In this document: positions 1 through 8,320 of the stretch, piece by piece | How the letters are laid out: each line of letters starts with the position of its first letter | How positions within the stretch are numbered: position 1 is the first letter of the stretch | NCBI GenBank assembly: GCA_964505555.1 | Contig: CAZDIO010000072.1 | Location: forward strand, 1 to 23,694 | Source of the DNA: CAZDIO01 sp964505555 | GTDB taxonomy: Bacteria; Bdellovibrionota_C; UBA2361; SZUA-149; CAZDIO01 | DNA length: 23,694 bases | Reading direction: 5' to 3' | The notes under the pieces: model-generated | Database searches by the model: none | The model's input: the letters and a program-made list of their open reading frames with translations, nothing else | What the model was told of the DNA's origin: nothing | Made by a program: the position numbers and the translations under genes

Positions 1-52
1 CTCGAATAATTACAAGGGTTCGAGATTGCTTCGCTTCGCTCGCAACGACAGG
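1..52. repeat. Dispersed palindromic repeat, copy A (partial)
   Basis: The stretch from about 15 to 52 reads GAGATTGCTTCGCTTCGCTC followed by GCAACGACAGG. This is the right arm of the palindromic element also found near 8245, 9481-9624 and 18787-18888. The left arm presumably lies before the window. CTCGAA at 1-6 and TTCGAG at 19-24 form a small inverted repeat. It sits immediately 3' of the GT-C gene that ends at 92, so it would lie in that transcript's 3' end. Confidence 0.8.
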
Positions 53-91
53 CGTTTTCATGTTGTTAGAGGCTCTAAGTAATTTCTGTGC

Positions 92-2167
92 TTAAAAGTG
101 AATTGTAATTGAAGTGCCGTTGTTAAGTATCTCAGGAGAAACTCGCAAACTTACAAAACTAACCTCTCTCTTCACCCCTCCTCCTTGCTCTTCAGTAAAC
201 ACCGGGTACGGTTCAATCTCTGCCGCACCGGCTGGAGTCACGCGAAGTTTTGGATGAAACCGGAATTTAATTACCATCTCTTCACTTCCGGGAATAACTT
301 CAACCCCCCTTGGTACATATCGAAGACTCCCAAATCCTTTTTGAAAATATCCTTGCTCAGAACCTTTCCTCTTAAAAAGACTAAACCGCTCACCCATAAA
401 CACCTTTTCATAACGCTCTGCATGGGCATTGCAGTATCTCTCCCAAATACTCGTAAAAGTTACTACCGCGGTAGCATTCATAAGATCTAAAAACTCCTCA
501 ACACCTTCACTTTCACGATCTCGAAATATTTCTGGAATAGGATCGTTAGAACTCCACCGACTATGATAAAACTCAGAAGCATAGAGCGGTTTTCCCGAAA
601 AACTCGCAAGAGCCGCCACATGTCCCCCATCGGAACTTGAACGCTCATTACTATTTAGCTCATGGAGAATGAACCCTAAGAAAAAAACACGTCCCTCTCC
701 ACCATGTTTTTTAATCGCCTCACTAAGTTGAGCCACCACTGGCCGAGCAAAGAGATATCGAGCAGCAGATCTTCCAAGATACGCAGAACAAACTTTCAAA
801 GGAGAGGAGAACAAAATACCAAGCAAAAAAACGAGAGAAAAAAAGGAGATGGTTCGTTTAAAGAGGTTGTTTTTTTCAAAAGCAAAGTTTAATAACTTGT
901 AGTTTAATACTTCAATGCTTCGCGCTGCGGGAAGAATCATTAAAAATGTGGCATGAAGGATCATCCTCTGTAATTCAAGTTGTGGTTTATAGAAATCTCC
1001 CACAAAAGATATCACCAAGAGCCACACAATAGTCACTAATAAAATCTTTCTTCCTTGAGGTAATAAACGGATCCCAGGAATTACAAAAAAAAGTAGCAAC
1101 GGATTAATCTCCAACAGCGCACTCAATAAGCCGCTCGATGCCGCGCCAAGGATCTCGCCAAAATTACTCCTTGAGGACACAACTTCTCCTCCCGGAAGTG
1201 CATTTCCAGAAACAAATGAAATAAGAAGGGTTTGTTTCAAAAGACTAAAAAGCCAGGGAACATTAATAACCAAAAACAGAAAAGCAAAAACAAAAATCAT
1301 CTTCCGTCGTCTGAGAGAAAAAGTCTCTCTCCAATGAAAGAGCGCAAAGAAAGTAATCGGCATCAAACCAAACGCAGAAGGAAGCCAACTAAGACAACAA
1401 AATGAAGCAAGGAGCAATCCAAAGATCTGACTCCACCGCGGCTCCGGCAATACAGCAATTCGAATGGCAAGAGCGAGACAAAGAGGGAGAATCGCAGCAG
1501 AGAGCACAAAACCCAGCGTTCCATAACTGAGGAGATACTTAAAATACATATAGGAAGGTCCCAACGACAATAAGAGAGAAATAAGCGCGCCGTTTTTTGA
1601 AATCTGAAGCAATCGCGCGGCAATATACATACTCCAGGGAAGAAGGAGCATGTATAAATAAGGAATAATCAAGGTGTAGTACTTTGCTATTTCAATCGGA
1701 GCGTTCTCACCAAGGAGATAGAGAAAGGGACTTACTAAAATAAAAATATTTAGCACTCCGGTAAGAAAAAATTCTGCTGTTTCATAGCCCCCGTTCCAGT
1801 CCGTGTTGTAAAAGGGGATTCTTGGGAAGTTGTCTTTTAGTAAAAAAAGCCGGTAGAGAAAGCTTGGATGATCATCACTAAAGATTATTCTATTGCTAGC
1901 AAACCGAAGAAAGATAATAACCAGACATCCCTGGAGAAAAAGCACTCCTGGCCAGGTAAGAATCTTACCCCACGTCGAAGTTATTTTTTTACCCCTTAAA
2001 AAAAACATCGCGGCGCACACCCCAACAGGAAAAACAATACTGCGCAGGGTGCTGTCGTAAAAGAAATGAAACTTGTTTCCAAAAATGTCGCTTATAAAAA
2101 ACAAAAAAAGTGCCGCTAAAAACACCTCCGCGCTTAAGAGTCGCTGAAACAATCTCTGATATCCCAT
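92..2167 (-). CDS. Polytopic GT-C-like membrane protein (YfhO / PTPS-related type)
   Basis: This is a large integral membrane protein of about 690 residues. More than ten hydrophobic segments fill the first two thirds, and a soluble C-terminal part of about 200 residues follows. The first long loop carries an acidic SDDHPSF motif near residue 100, then a WNGGYET segment. That is the arrangement expected of GT-C lipid-linked-sugar glycosyltransferases and of the so-called 6-pyruvoyl-tetrahydropterin-synthase-related membrane family, where an Asp in the first external loop is catalytic. The role in transferring sugars to an envelope glycan or protein is inferred; donor and acceptor are unknown. 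A TTG at 2176, better placed after a GGAG, is an alternative start; I chose the ATG. The gene starts a few bases after the SH3-like gene ends, so they are probably cotranscribed. It resembles the protein at 15826-17940 in topology and loop motif. Confidence 0.75.
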   Translation of the reverse strand: MGYQRLFQRLLSAEVFLAALFLFFISDIFGNKFHFFYDSTLRSIVFPVGVCAAMFFLRGKKITSTWGKILTWPGVLFLQGCLVIIFLRFASNRIIFSDDHPSFLYRLFLLKDNFPRIPFYNTDWNGGYETAEFFLTGVLNIFILVSPFLYLLGENAPIEIAKYYTLIIPYLYMLLLPWSMYIAARLLQISKNGALISLLLSLGPSYMYFKYLLSYGTLGFVLSAAILPLCLALAIRIAVLPEPRWSQIFGLLLASFCCLSWLPSAFGLMPITFFALFHWRETFSLRRRKMIFVFAFLFLVINVPWLFSLLKQTLLISFVSGNALPGGEVVSSRSNFGEILGAASSGLLSALLEINPLLLFFVIPGIRLLPQGRKILLVTIVWLLVISFVGDFYKPQLELQRMILHATFLMILPAARSIEVLNYKLLNFAFEKNNLFKRTISFFSLVFLLGILFSSPLKVCSAYLGRSAARYLFARPVVAQLSEAIKKHGGEGRVFFLGFILHELNSNERSSSDGGHVAALASFSGKPLYASEFYHSRWSSNDPIPEIFRDRESEGVEEFLDLMNATAVVTFTSIWERYCNAHAERYEKVFMGERFSLFKRKGSEQGYFQKGFGSLRYVPRGVEVIPGSEEMVIKFRFHPKLRVTPAGAAEIEPYPVFTEEQGGGVKREVSFVSLRVSPEILNNGTSITIHF

Positions 2168-2179
2168 CGGAAACAATGT

Positions 2180-2668
2180 TTAGGGTGCTCCATTCTGTTT
2201 GCCGTTCTGGTTTCTTTCTTTCTCTCCTCCTCCATACGGCGACAAAAGTGGGCGATAGGGAAGGAGGGGATCCTCAGGCACTCCCCCTGATTGGAGATAT
2301 TTAAGGTAACGTCTCACCTGCTCAAATAATCCTCGCGCTGGGGTTTTACTAGCTGGTAAATTTGGGGCCCAGAGATCAACTAATCGCACAAATGAAAGAC
2401 GACTCTTTTTTAACTCGAACTCCCCTTCAACAATTGCAAACTCTTTTTCTTCACCGACATAACACACCTCCTCTCCAAGAGACAGCCTAGCAACAACCTC
2501 TGCCGTAAGGTCGGATTCAGCATATACCGGAACATCCTCCATCTTTGATTTATAGAAGACCCCGTTACAAGCTCTCTCTGCCTTCACAAAAGATATTTCT
2601 GAAATAACAAAGAAAACAACAACGAGGAGGCTCTTAACGATACTGGTTTTTTGACTCTTTCCATTCAC
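2180..2668 (-). CDS. Exported SH3-like domain protein
   Basis: This is a small secreted or periplasmic protein of 162 residues from the GTG start chosen here. The n-region NGKSQKTSIVK precedes a hydrophobic core (LLVVVFFVISEISF) and a VKA signal-peptidase-like site near residue 30. Residues 46-97 (VPVYAESDLTAEVVARLSLG through FVRLVDLW) match the usual pattern of a bacterial SH3-type domain: a val-tyr strand, a turn, 'G-E-V' and a final 'V-R-L-V' strand. A Gly/Asn-rich tail follows. GTG at 2668 has TTAGG nine bases upstream and gives a clean signal peptide. A TTG at 2728 would add 20 residues without improving it. The gene lies directly upstream of the GT-C gene. An envelope-binding role is inferred; the exact ligand is unknown. 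Confidence 0.6.
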   Translation of the reverse strand: MNGKSQKTSIVKSLLVVVFFVISEISFVKAERACNGVFYKSKMEDVPVYAESDLTAEVVARLSLGEEVCYVGEEKEFAIVEGEFELKKSRLSFVRLVDLWAPNLPASKTPARGLFEQVRRYLKYLQSGGVPEDPLLPYRPLLSPYGGGEKERNQNGKQNGAP

Positions 2669-2730
2669 GAATTCAAACCTAACACACGTCAAGGTCTTCG
2701 TGAAAAGGCTAATAAAGTTTTTATACAATA

Positions 2731-2863
2731 TCTTAGACTTTCACTTCTACTTCTACTTAGTCTTCTACTTAAACTACACTTATCCTTGCACTTGCTCTAA
2801 GTAGAATTTAGAGCAAGTGCAAGGATAAGTGTAGTTTAAGTAGAAAAATTGGAGCGTCTAAGA
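2731..2863. repeat. Long perfect inverted repeat (38-bp arms) with outer 8-bp inverted repeat
   Basis: The arms at 2763-2800 and 2808-2845 are exact reverse complements over 38 bp, separated by 7 nt. A second inverted pair, TCTTAGAC at 2731-2738 and GTCTAAGA at 2856-2863, brackets the structure. The left side also carries TTCTACTT direct repeats at about 2743-2770. No T-tract follows on either strand, so it is not a standard intrinsic terminator. It lies just upstream of the SH3-like gene (minus strand) and about 125 bp before the sigma-54 promoter on the plus strand. It could be a small non-autonomous palindromic element, a double-stranded RNA-forming leader or a protein-binding palindrome; the sequence alone does not decide. 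Confidence 0.9.
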
Positions 2864-2968
2864 CCATACCTTAAACACTGCTCAGAAGATCTCACATTGA
2901 ACCGGTAAATATCTACACAAATCGCAATTTATTCAGTTCCCACTACGACAAGCAACCTCAGAACCCCT

Positions 2969-2984
2969 TGGCATGCTCCTTGCT
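2969..2984 (+). promoter_or_regulatory. Sigma-54 (RpoN) promoter
   Basis: TGGCATG, then CTCC, then TTGCT matches the -24/-12 consensus TGGCACG-N4-TTGCW with one mismatch. The invariant GG and GC are correctly spaced. The predicted transcription start is near 2995, about 20 nt before the ATG of the small ORF at 3016. The same bases can also be read as a weaker sigma-70 promoter (TTGGCA 2968-2973, 17 nt, TTAAAT 2991-2996), so assignment to RpoN is strong but not exclusive. No activator site was identified by eye. Confidence 0.7.
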
Positions 2985-3015
2985 TTTCTTTTAAATAGAA
3001 TGTCGGGAGGTAACA

Positions 3016-3099
3016 ATGGATCGAATTAAATTAAGCTTTTATGGATTAACAGCACTCTTTGCTGTATCCATGGTAGTGTCTCTTCAGTATCTTTTATAA
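3016..3099 (+). CDS. 27-aa hydrophobic small protein behind sigma-54 promoter
   Basis: This is a 27-codon ORF, ATG to TAA, encoding MDRIKLSFYGLTALFAVSMV plus VSLQYLL. A short basic N-terminus (Asp-Arg-Ile-Lys) is followed by one continuous hydrophobic stretch long enough to span a membrane. GGGAGG at 3005-3010 is a near-perfect Shine-Dalgarno five bases before the ATG, stronger than those of most genes in the window. A sigma-54-type promoter lies at the expected distance. A short hairpin (TGCTG-TAAT-CAGCA) follows about ten bases after the stop codon. The ORF ends 29 bases before the end of the opposing secreted-protein gene, so any read-through would be antisense to it. I recognise no family. 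It could be a membrane regulatory peptide, a type I toxin-like peptide or the 5' signal of an RNA. Function is unknown. Confidence 0.5.
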   Translation: MDRIKLSFYGLTALFAVSMVVSLQYLL

Positions 3100-3128
3100 T
3101 GCGTTGCTGTAATCAGCAGCATCTTACT

Positions 3129-6100
3129 TTACTGTCGCACAGGCGTTGGAATGATGTAATCTCCTGTTCGCTCCCGAAGAACCCAGGAAATAAGAGAGTT
3201 ATCTTTCTCAGGCTGAAGAGTTACTACTCCGTAGTTATTTTGCTGCTCATATTGATTGAGATTAACTACCCGCACTCCCCGAGCCGGAACCGAGAACTGC
3301 GATCCTAACTGAATCTGAGAATCTCCTCCTCTAATCCGGAAACCATTTGCGCGCACCATCGAGAGTGTTGCAAGTTGAGGCTGATTGGTAGGATTAATTA
3401 TCCACATCTTCACTTTTTGACCGAGAAAGGTATTATAGGAACCACGAAGAACGGAACCAAGAGATTCTACTGCGTGCGTGCCATACATTGAGGTAACACC
3501 TCCCGCAGCATTTTTGACATAGTGCATACCCACTGCAATAACACTAGAAACTTGCGCGCCGTGAATCGTAACAAAACCTCTCTCACTGCGAAGGATACTA
3601 TCGGCAATAATGTGCCGAGTTGCGTAAGGTTTTAAAGTAAACTCAAAACTTTTCTTTCGCACACCAGACTCTGTATAAAACTTCACAGAGGCTCGAACTT
3701 CTGTATTCTTTGTATTGATTAATTCCAGAACTGCGGTTGTCTGTTGATCCGGGGCAAGAAGAACCGATTGCTCTTGTCCATTTCCAACTAATCCTTCAAC
3801 TTGAAAGGCCGTTTCAAAACTATTTGCGGCATGAGGATTGTCATACAGATAGCGCATATTTCTTACCTGATGGGAAATGGTGCTATCTGCTGGAGCCCAT
3901 TTTACCACCCCCACCTTTTGTGCTCCCCAAAGATGCGCGGCATAATCCTTTCTTGCACCTTTTCCAAGATTTACCGATTTTACTCCTAGCGTTCTCCCGT
4001 TCTGGTCATAAAAAGTGAGCACTCCACGTGATGTTTTGTTGCTGAGATTTGTAATCTGAATCCAGTTTGCAACAAAATTTCGTGCGTCAGCAGGATCAGC
4101 GCTTGGTTGAAAGGTATTAAAGGGAACAAACTGTACCCCCTTTTTCCCGTTCGAGAAAGGAAGCGCAAGGGCAAACTGATAATTTAATTGGTTAGTCGGA
4201 GCTGTTTTGTAATAAACCATCCGCCCATCAAGGTCTCCTTTCATCCCATTGTGATTTGAGCAAACTTTTCCAAATGTTTTTCCGACTGATTTTGACATCT
4301 CATGAACAAGAACATCCTGCTCCTGCCCTGGTGCTATCTGAAACTGTTTTCGATTACGAACGACCCCTTGCATATCGTAGAGAGAAACGGTTACTCGAAG
4401 CGTACTCTCACCTATATTTACATGCTCAAGCACATTAAAGGTTTCGCTTAAAACGGTATTCCACTCACTACAGATCGTAGTTCCCAGCACTGCAAGCACG
4501 CTTCCCCGATCGAGTGGGTTTGTTTTATCGGTAACCTCTTGCCCATCGGCTACGGCATCTTTATCGGTATCAACTTTCTTTGGATCTGTTCTCATTCCCG
4601 CTTCCTCGATATCCGTTAGTCCATCGTTATCATCATCGGGATCAATGTTGTCATTAATACCGTCATTATCCGTATCAACTCCCGGGTCTGGCGAGGGGTT
4701 TGAGGGAGCGCTTGACGAGCTCCCCTGAGAACTCGAACTTGAAGAGTTGCTTGTTGAAGAGCTATTGCTTGAGGAGCTATTACTTCCACTACTCGATGAG
4801 CTTGCTCCAGAGCTATTTGAAAACGATGAGCTGCTTGTGGCTGAACTGCTATTTCCCGATCCTCCATTTACAAAAAGCGATGCATCATCGAGATACATCT
4901 CTCCGCTCGTCGTTACGATCAAGCGCAGATCGTTTGCAGTGGCGGGACTACTTACTTGTCTTGTAAAACTCTGCCACGCAGAACTTGTGGAGTCAGTAAA
5001 GGTGACTAACGTTGTAGCTCCCCATTTTAGTTGAATCGTTACATTTCCACTTATCCGACGGTAGCGAAGAGCAAGAGAGTTATTTGCATTTTGAGAACGA
5101 GAAAGCTCTCTCTGTTCAATACCAGAATCTCCTCCGGCGCTGACCACACGCATACTGCGTGTTCCTTGTACCGTCTGTGCTGTTGATTTTTCAAAAATAC
5201 TCGGTCGTCCAATCGGCATCCAGGGGTCAGTAACGAGACGATCAAAAGAGCCATCAACAATCCGGTTTCCAGAATCATTTCGCAAAGGGTCAATATCAAC
5301 AGCATCAAACACCCCATCTCCATCACTATCCCTTGCTAGCGGGTTTGTACCAGAAACAAGGACCTCTTCTCCATCTAAAACCCCATCATCGTCACTATCA
5401 GCATCAGTTTTACTTGTCGCTACCTCTCGACTGTCAGAGATACCGTCACCATCTAAGTCTTGTGGTCCAAAGATTTGAAACCCACGAGAAGCTCCTCCAC
5501 TTTGATCTGCATCCCGTTCAAACGCAGAGACAATTACTGGCTCTCCCCATTGGTTAAGCTGTAAATTATTTCGTAGATATTTATAGAAACCAGAACCAGG
5601 GGCATTGAGCTCCTGCCAACTCCAGCTCTCTGCTCCATGTCGTTCTCGTACAAAAACAGCGCCACGTTTTAGCCCGCTATGACGAAGATACCGGTAAGCA
5701 AAAATCGGTTTCCCCGATTGACCAATGACAATACTCGGATATCCTCCAACATATGGCCACTCGATATCTTCTACGGTCCACACCCCACTAGGAGACTTAC
5801 TTGCATACCAAAGCTCTCCATCGTTTGTTGTCGTATCTGAGAGCTTACTCTCACTTGCCACAACGTGGATCGTTCCATCTGAGGAGATAGCAACACTTGG
5901 CCACAATCCAAATTGAGCGCCGGGAGAATTCGGAGAAGGAAGGGATTCGATGCTCCACTGACCACTGCTGTTTTGTAAAGCCAGTTTAGGTTTTTTATTC
6001 GTCGCATCATAATAAGCGATCACAACATTTCCAGAAGGGTTTAGAGTAATACTGCTTGATGACCCGATATCAGCCGAAGAAGCCTCAACCGTTACGGGAG

Positions 6101-6611
6101 ACCACTCGCCCGTTCGTCCTTTTACAAAACGAAGGTCTTTGTTTGCTGCATCATAGTAGCTAATACAGAGATAGATTCCACAGGGGATTACCGCAGGAGC
6201 GCCACCAGCGTTTCCTGAACTATCAATAATCTCCTTACTCCACACTCCATGCGTCCGATACGCATGGAGGAGTTTATTTTGCGCCTGGTCGTAATAGATG
6301 ATGTGCGGCACCCCGTGCACAAAGGAAAGTGCGGTATCTGAAGGGAGAGAAAGAGTACTATCAACGATGGTGGTAGAGATACTTGCACCAATTGCTTCGC
6401 TGTATCGAAGGGAATTTGTTGATTCATGAAAAAATGAAACCGCCGCTCTGTTTCCTGGCTGGAGAACAAAGGAGAGTCCTTTTCCTTCTCCAGAGGATCC
6501 GAGGGTAGTTCCCTTTAGATCAAACTCCTGGGCAGCCACGTTCGATCCAACTTGCAAGAGAAGGAAAAAAAATACGGAAAACCAATGACTGGAGCGTAAA
6601 CCCCGAACCAT
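3129..6611 (-). CDS. Large secreted multidomain protein with TSP3 repeats and polyserine linker
   Basis: This is a 1160-residue exported protein. The signal peptide covers residues 1-28, ending NVAAQ. Residues 45-380 have sequence-repeated beta strands with YYDxxNKxL motifs near 106, 152 and 200, typical of a propeller-like fold. Asp-rich TSP3/calcium repeats lie at about 383-445 (DLDGDGISDSRE, DSDDDGVLDGEE, DSDGDGVFDAVD). Residues 450-582 look like a carbohydrate-binding jelly-roll with a terminal LDDASLF strand. A Ser/Asn linker occupies 586-637, and a second TSP3 block 645-702. The last 450 residues contain about four similar beta modules with the theme 'strand-LYDxxGxxR-strand'. TGGGAAG ends two bases before the ATG. 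Nearby glycan genes suggest a cell-surface adhesin or matrix protein, which is inference. No catalytic motif was recognised. Confidence 0.8.
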   Translation of the reverse strand: MVRGLRSSHWFSVFFFLLLQVGSNVAAQEFDLKGTTLGSSGEGKGLSFVLQPGNRAAVSFFHESTNSLRYSEAIGASISTTIVDSTLSLPSDTALSFVHGVPHIIYYDQAQNKLLHAYRTHGVWSKEIIDSSGNAGGAPAVIPCGIYLCISYYDAANKDLRFVKGRTGEWSPVTVEASSADIGSSSSITLNPSGNVVIAYYDATNKKPKLALQNSSGQWSIESLPSPNSPGAQFGLWPSVAISSDGTIHVVASESKLSDTTTNDGELWYASKSPSGVWTVEDIEWPYVGGYPSIVIGQSGKPIFAYRYLRHSGLKRGAVFVRERHGAESWSWQELNAPGSGFYKYLRNNLQLNQWGEPVIVSAFERDADQSGGASRGFQIFGPQDLDGDGISDSREVATSKTDADSDDDGVLDGEEVLVSGTNPLARDSDGDGVFDAVDIDPLRNDSGNRIVDGSFDRLVTDPWMPIGRPSIFEKSTAQTVQGTRSMRVVSAGGDSGIEQRELSRSQNANNSLALRYRRISGNVTIQLKWGATTLVTFTDSTSSAWQSFTRQVSSPATANDLRLIVTTSGEMYLDDASLFVNGGSGNSSSATSSSSFSNSSGASSSSSGSNSSSSNSSSTSNSSSSSSQGSSSSAPSNPSPDPGVDTDNDGINDNIDPDDDNDGLTDIEEAGMRTDPKKVDTDKDAVADGQEVTDKTNPLDRGSVLAVLGTTICSEWNTVLSETFNVLEHVNIGESTLRVTVSLYDMQGVVRNRKQFQIAPGQEQDVLVHEMSKSVGKTFGKVCSNHNGMKGDLDGRMVYYKTAPTNQLNYQFALALPFSNGKKGVQFVPFNTFQPSADPADARNFVANWIQITNLSNKTSRGVLTFYDQNGRTLGVKSVNLGKGARKDYAAHLWGAQKVGVVKWAPADSTISHQVRNMRYLYDNPHAANSFETAFQVEGLVGNGQEQSVLLAPDQQTTAVLELINTKNTEVRASVKFYTESGVRKKSFEFTLKPYATRHIIADSILRSERGFVTIHGAQVSSVIAVGMHYVKNAAGGVTSMYGTHAVESLGSVLRGSYNTFLGQKVKMWIINPTNQPQLATLSMVRANGFRIRGGDSQIQLGSQFSVPARGVRVVNLNQYEQQNNYGVVTLQPEKDNSLISWVLRERTGDYIIPTPVRQ

Positions 6612-6869
6612 AACTTCCCAAAAAATGTAAAATTGAACCCTTCAGAAGAGGAGTCGGAATGGTGAAAAACCGAGGTAACACTTGGTGCCAACAGGGGAAA
6701 AAAAGATCAGAAACGCTAAATCTTAGGAAACACTTTGCTCAAAATGTGCTAATTTTTGCAGAGTAGAAGAGAGGGGGCGAAAGAGAAGCAGAATGCAATA
6801 GGAATTAGCGCGCAATAGAATAGATGTTCTGGGGAAGTCGTGACAAGAAAAGAGGGATGGGAGTAAAAT

Positions 6870-7145
6870 CTAACGTATTTCAAACGTTGAGTGGGAGCTG
6901 CTAAATTGCTCTTCGCGTTCTTCAACACCGTTGACCTGAGCACGTTCAGGACCGTGTTTAACAAATTCGACTATCTTTCTTACTGCATCTTCTTCACCTT
7001 CAAATAACGCCTCGACCCTTCCATCAGGAAGGTTTCTTACCCATCCTTTTATACCGAGAGAATGCGCAAGACGACGAGTAGAATCTCTAAAAAACACTCC
7101 CTGAACTCTTCCTGAAACGACTACATGTATGGCGATCTTCTTCAT
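6870..7145 (-). CDS. acyP: Acylphosphatase
   Basis: This 91-residue enzyme hydrolyses the carboxyl-phosphate bond of acyl phosphates in the cytoplasm. It has the family's usual length. The signature GRVQGVFFR (residues 12-20) supplies the phosphate-binding loop and catalytic Arg20. GWVRNLPDGRVEALFEG (34-50) supplies catalytic Asn38 and the second signature. The ATG at 7145 is chosen over an upstream TTG at 7157 because the protein then starts at MKKIAIHVVV, as family members do; GGA lies eight bases before it. It is divergent from nadA with 80 bp between them. The 258 bp downstream, to the start of the next minus-strand gene, show no clear terminator. Confidence 0.93.
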   Translation of the reverse strand: MKKIAIHVVVSGRVQGVFFRDSTRRLAHSLGIKGWVRNLPDGRVEALFEGEEDAVRKIVEFVKHGPERAQVNGVEEREEQFSSSHSTFEIR

Positions 7146-7166
7146 AACGGTATCCAAGTTAGAAAA

Positions 7167-7195
7167 TTGACTTTCATCTGCGTGATTATTACCAT
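7167..7195 (+). promoter_or_regulatory. Likely sigma-70 promoter of nadA
   Basis: TTGACT at 7167-7172 and TACCAT at 7190-7195 are separated by 17 nt. This matches the -35/-10 consensus at five and four of six positions. The start of transcription would fall near 7202, about 24 nt before the nadA ATG. It lies in the only intergenic space between acyP and nadA. Confidence 0.45.
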
Positions 7196-7225
7196 ACGAA
7201 TAGGAGTTAGAAACTATCTACTGTC

Positions 7226-8224
7226 ATGGAAGTGCACACTACAACATTTCGTGAAGAAACATTTCGTGAAGATTCTCTTGGTGGAGACTCAGGCGCCTCC
7301 CTCGAAGAAAGTATTCAGGAAAAAATCTCTCGATTAAAGCGTAAGAAAAACGCGGTGATCCTTGCCCATTATTACCAAGAGAGTCAGATTCAAGATGTTG
7401 CTGACTTTATCGGAGACAGCCTTGGTCTTTCTCAGGAGGCAGCAAAAACAGAAGCAGATATTATCGTTTTTGCAGGCGTCGTCTTTATGGCTGAAACCGC
7501 AAAGATCTTAAGTCCAACAAAAAAGGTCTTAGTCCCGGACCTTCAGGCAGGGTGCTCGCTTGCTGATAACTGCCCTGCCGATAAATTTGAAGAATTTATT
7601 AACGCCCATCCCGATCATTATGTAGTAACGTATGTAAATTGCAGCGCTAAAGTTAAAGCTCTTAGTGATGTGCTCTGTACTTCCTCAAACGCAGAGAAGA
7701 TCATCCGCTCTATTCCTCTTGAGCAGCCAATTATCTTTGCACCCGATCGTCATCTCGGAAGATACCTCATGAAAAAAACCGGTCGAAAGATGCTCCTCTG
7801 GGAGGGGTCTTGTATCGTCCATGAAACATTCGATGTCAGACAAGTGACAAAACTAAAAGCAAGACAACCATCGGCAAAAATCATCGCACACCCCGAGTGC
7901 CCAGAGAGTGTGCTCGATCTTGCCGATTTTATCGGCTCCACCACAGCACTTTTAAATTATGTAAAAACCTCTCCTGAAAAAAGGTTCATTATCCTTACCG
8001 AATCAGGAATTATTCATCAGATGAAGAAAGCTTGCCCTGAGAAGGAATTCTTCCCGGTCCTCATGGACGATGGTTGCTCCTGTCATGAGTGCCCCTTTAT
8101 GAGACTAAACACCCTTGAAAAACTGGCTCGGTGTCTAGAAACGGAGCAACCTGAAATTACGGTTGATGAGGAGACAAGAAAAAAAGCATTGATACCGTTA
8201 GAGCGGATGTTGGCATTGAGTTAG
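7226..8224 (+). CDS. nadA: Quinolinate synthase
   Basis: This protein condenses iminoaspartate with dihydroxyacetone phosphate to quinolinate in de novo NAD synthesis and carries a [4Fe-4S] cluster. The 332 residues include the first signature KKNAVILAHYYQ (40-51), PDLQAGCSLAD with Cys110, WEGSCIVHE with Cys196, HPECP (222-226), and DGCSCHECPFM with Cys289. Cys110, Cys196 and Cys289 align with the three cluster ligands known in the family. The N-terminus contains an exact-looking 15-bp tandem duplication (7244-7273) coding for the repeat TFREE/TFRED ahead of the fold. No close Shine-Dalgarno is visible; a GGAG lies 19 bases upstream. A cysteine desulfurase gene follows, the likely sulfur source for its cluster. 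No nadB or nadC is present in the window. Confidence 0.96.
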   Translation: MEVHTTTFREETFREDSLGGDSGASLEESIQEKISRLKRKKNAVILAHYYQESQIQDVADFIGDSLGLSQEAAKTEADIIVFAGVVFMAETAKILSPTKKVLVPDLQAGCSLADNCPADKFEEFINAHPDHYVVTYVNCSAKVKALSDVLCTSSNAEKIIRSIPLEQPIIFAPDRHLGRYLMKKTGRKMLLWEGSCIVHETFDVRQVTKLKARQPSAKIIAHPECPESVLDLADFIGSTTALLNYVKTSPEKRFIILTESGIIHQMKKACPEKEFFPVLMDDGCSCHECPFMRLNTLEKLARCLETEQPEITVDEETRKKALIPLERMLALS

Positions 8225-8244
8225 TTATTAACAAAGACTAGGAT

Positions 8245-8296
8245 CCGTCCTGTCGTTGCGAGCCGGGAGGCCGCCGGGCTCGCAACGACAGGACGG
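8245..8296. repeat. Dispersed palindromic repeat, copy B
   Basis: The 20-bp arms 8245-8264 and 8277-8296 are exact reverse complements around a 12-nt GC-rich loop. The arms contain the shared CTGTCGTTGCGAGC module, but the central GAAGCGAAGCAATCTC part present in the other copies is missing. It is located 20 bases after nadA and 24 bases before the desulfurase ATG, so it would form a hairpin in a nadA-desulfurase transcript. The AT-rich stretch after it could make it a partial terminator. Confidence 0.85.
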
Positions 8297-8320
8297 CGGC
8301 TGTATTGATTTTATTTTAAA

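Noticed and set aside
3099..3308. 69-aa plus-strand ORF after the 27-aa peptide
   Set aside because: It lies almost entirely antisense to the secreted-protein gene and has no Shine-Dalgarno; it is a shadow frame.
6749..6964. 71-aa minus-strand ORF overlapping the acylphosphatase end
   Set aside because: Overlaps conserved acylphosphatase sequence in another frame; no family features.
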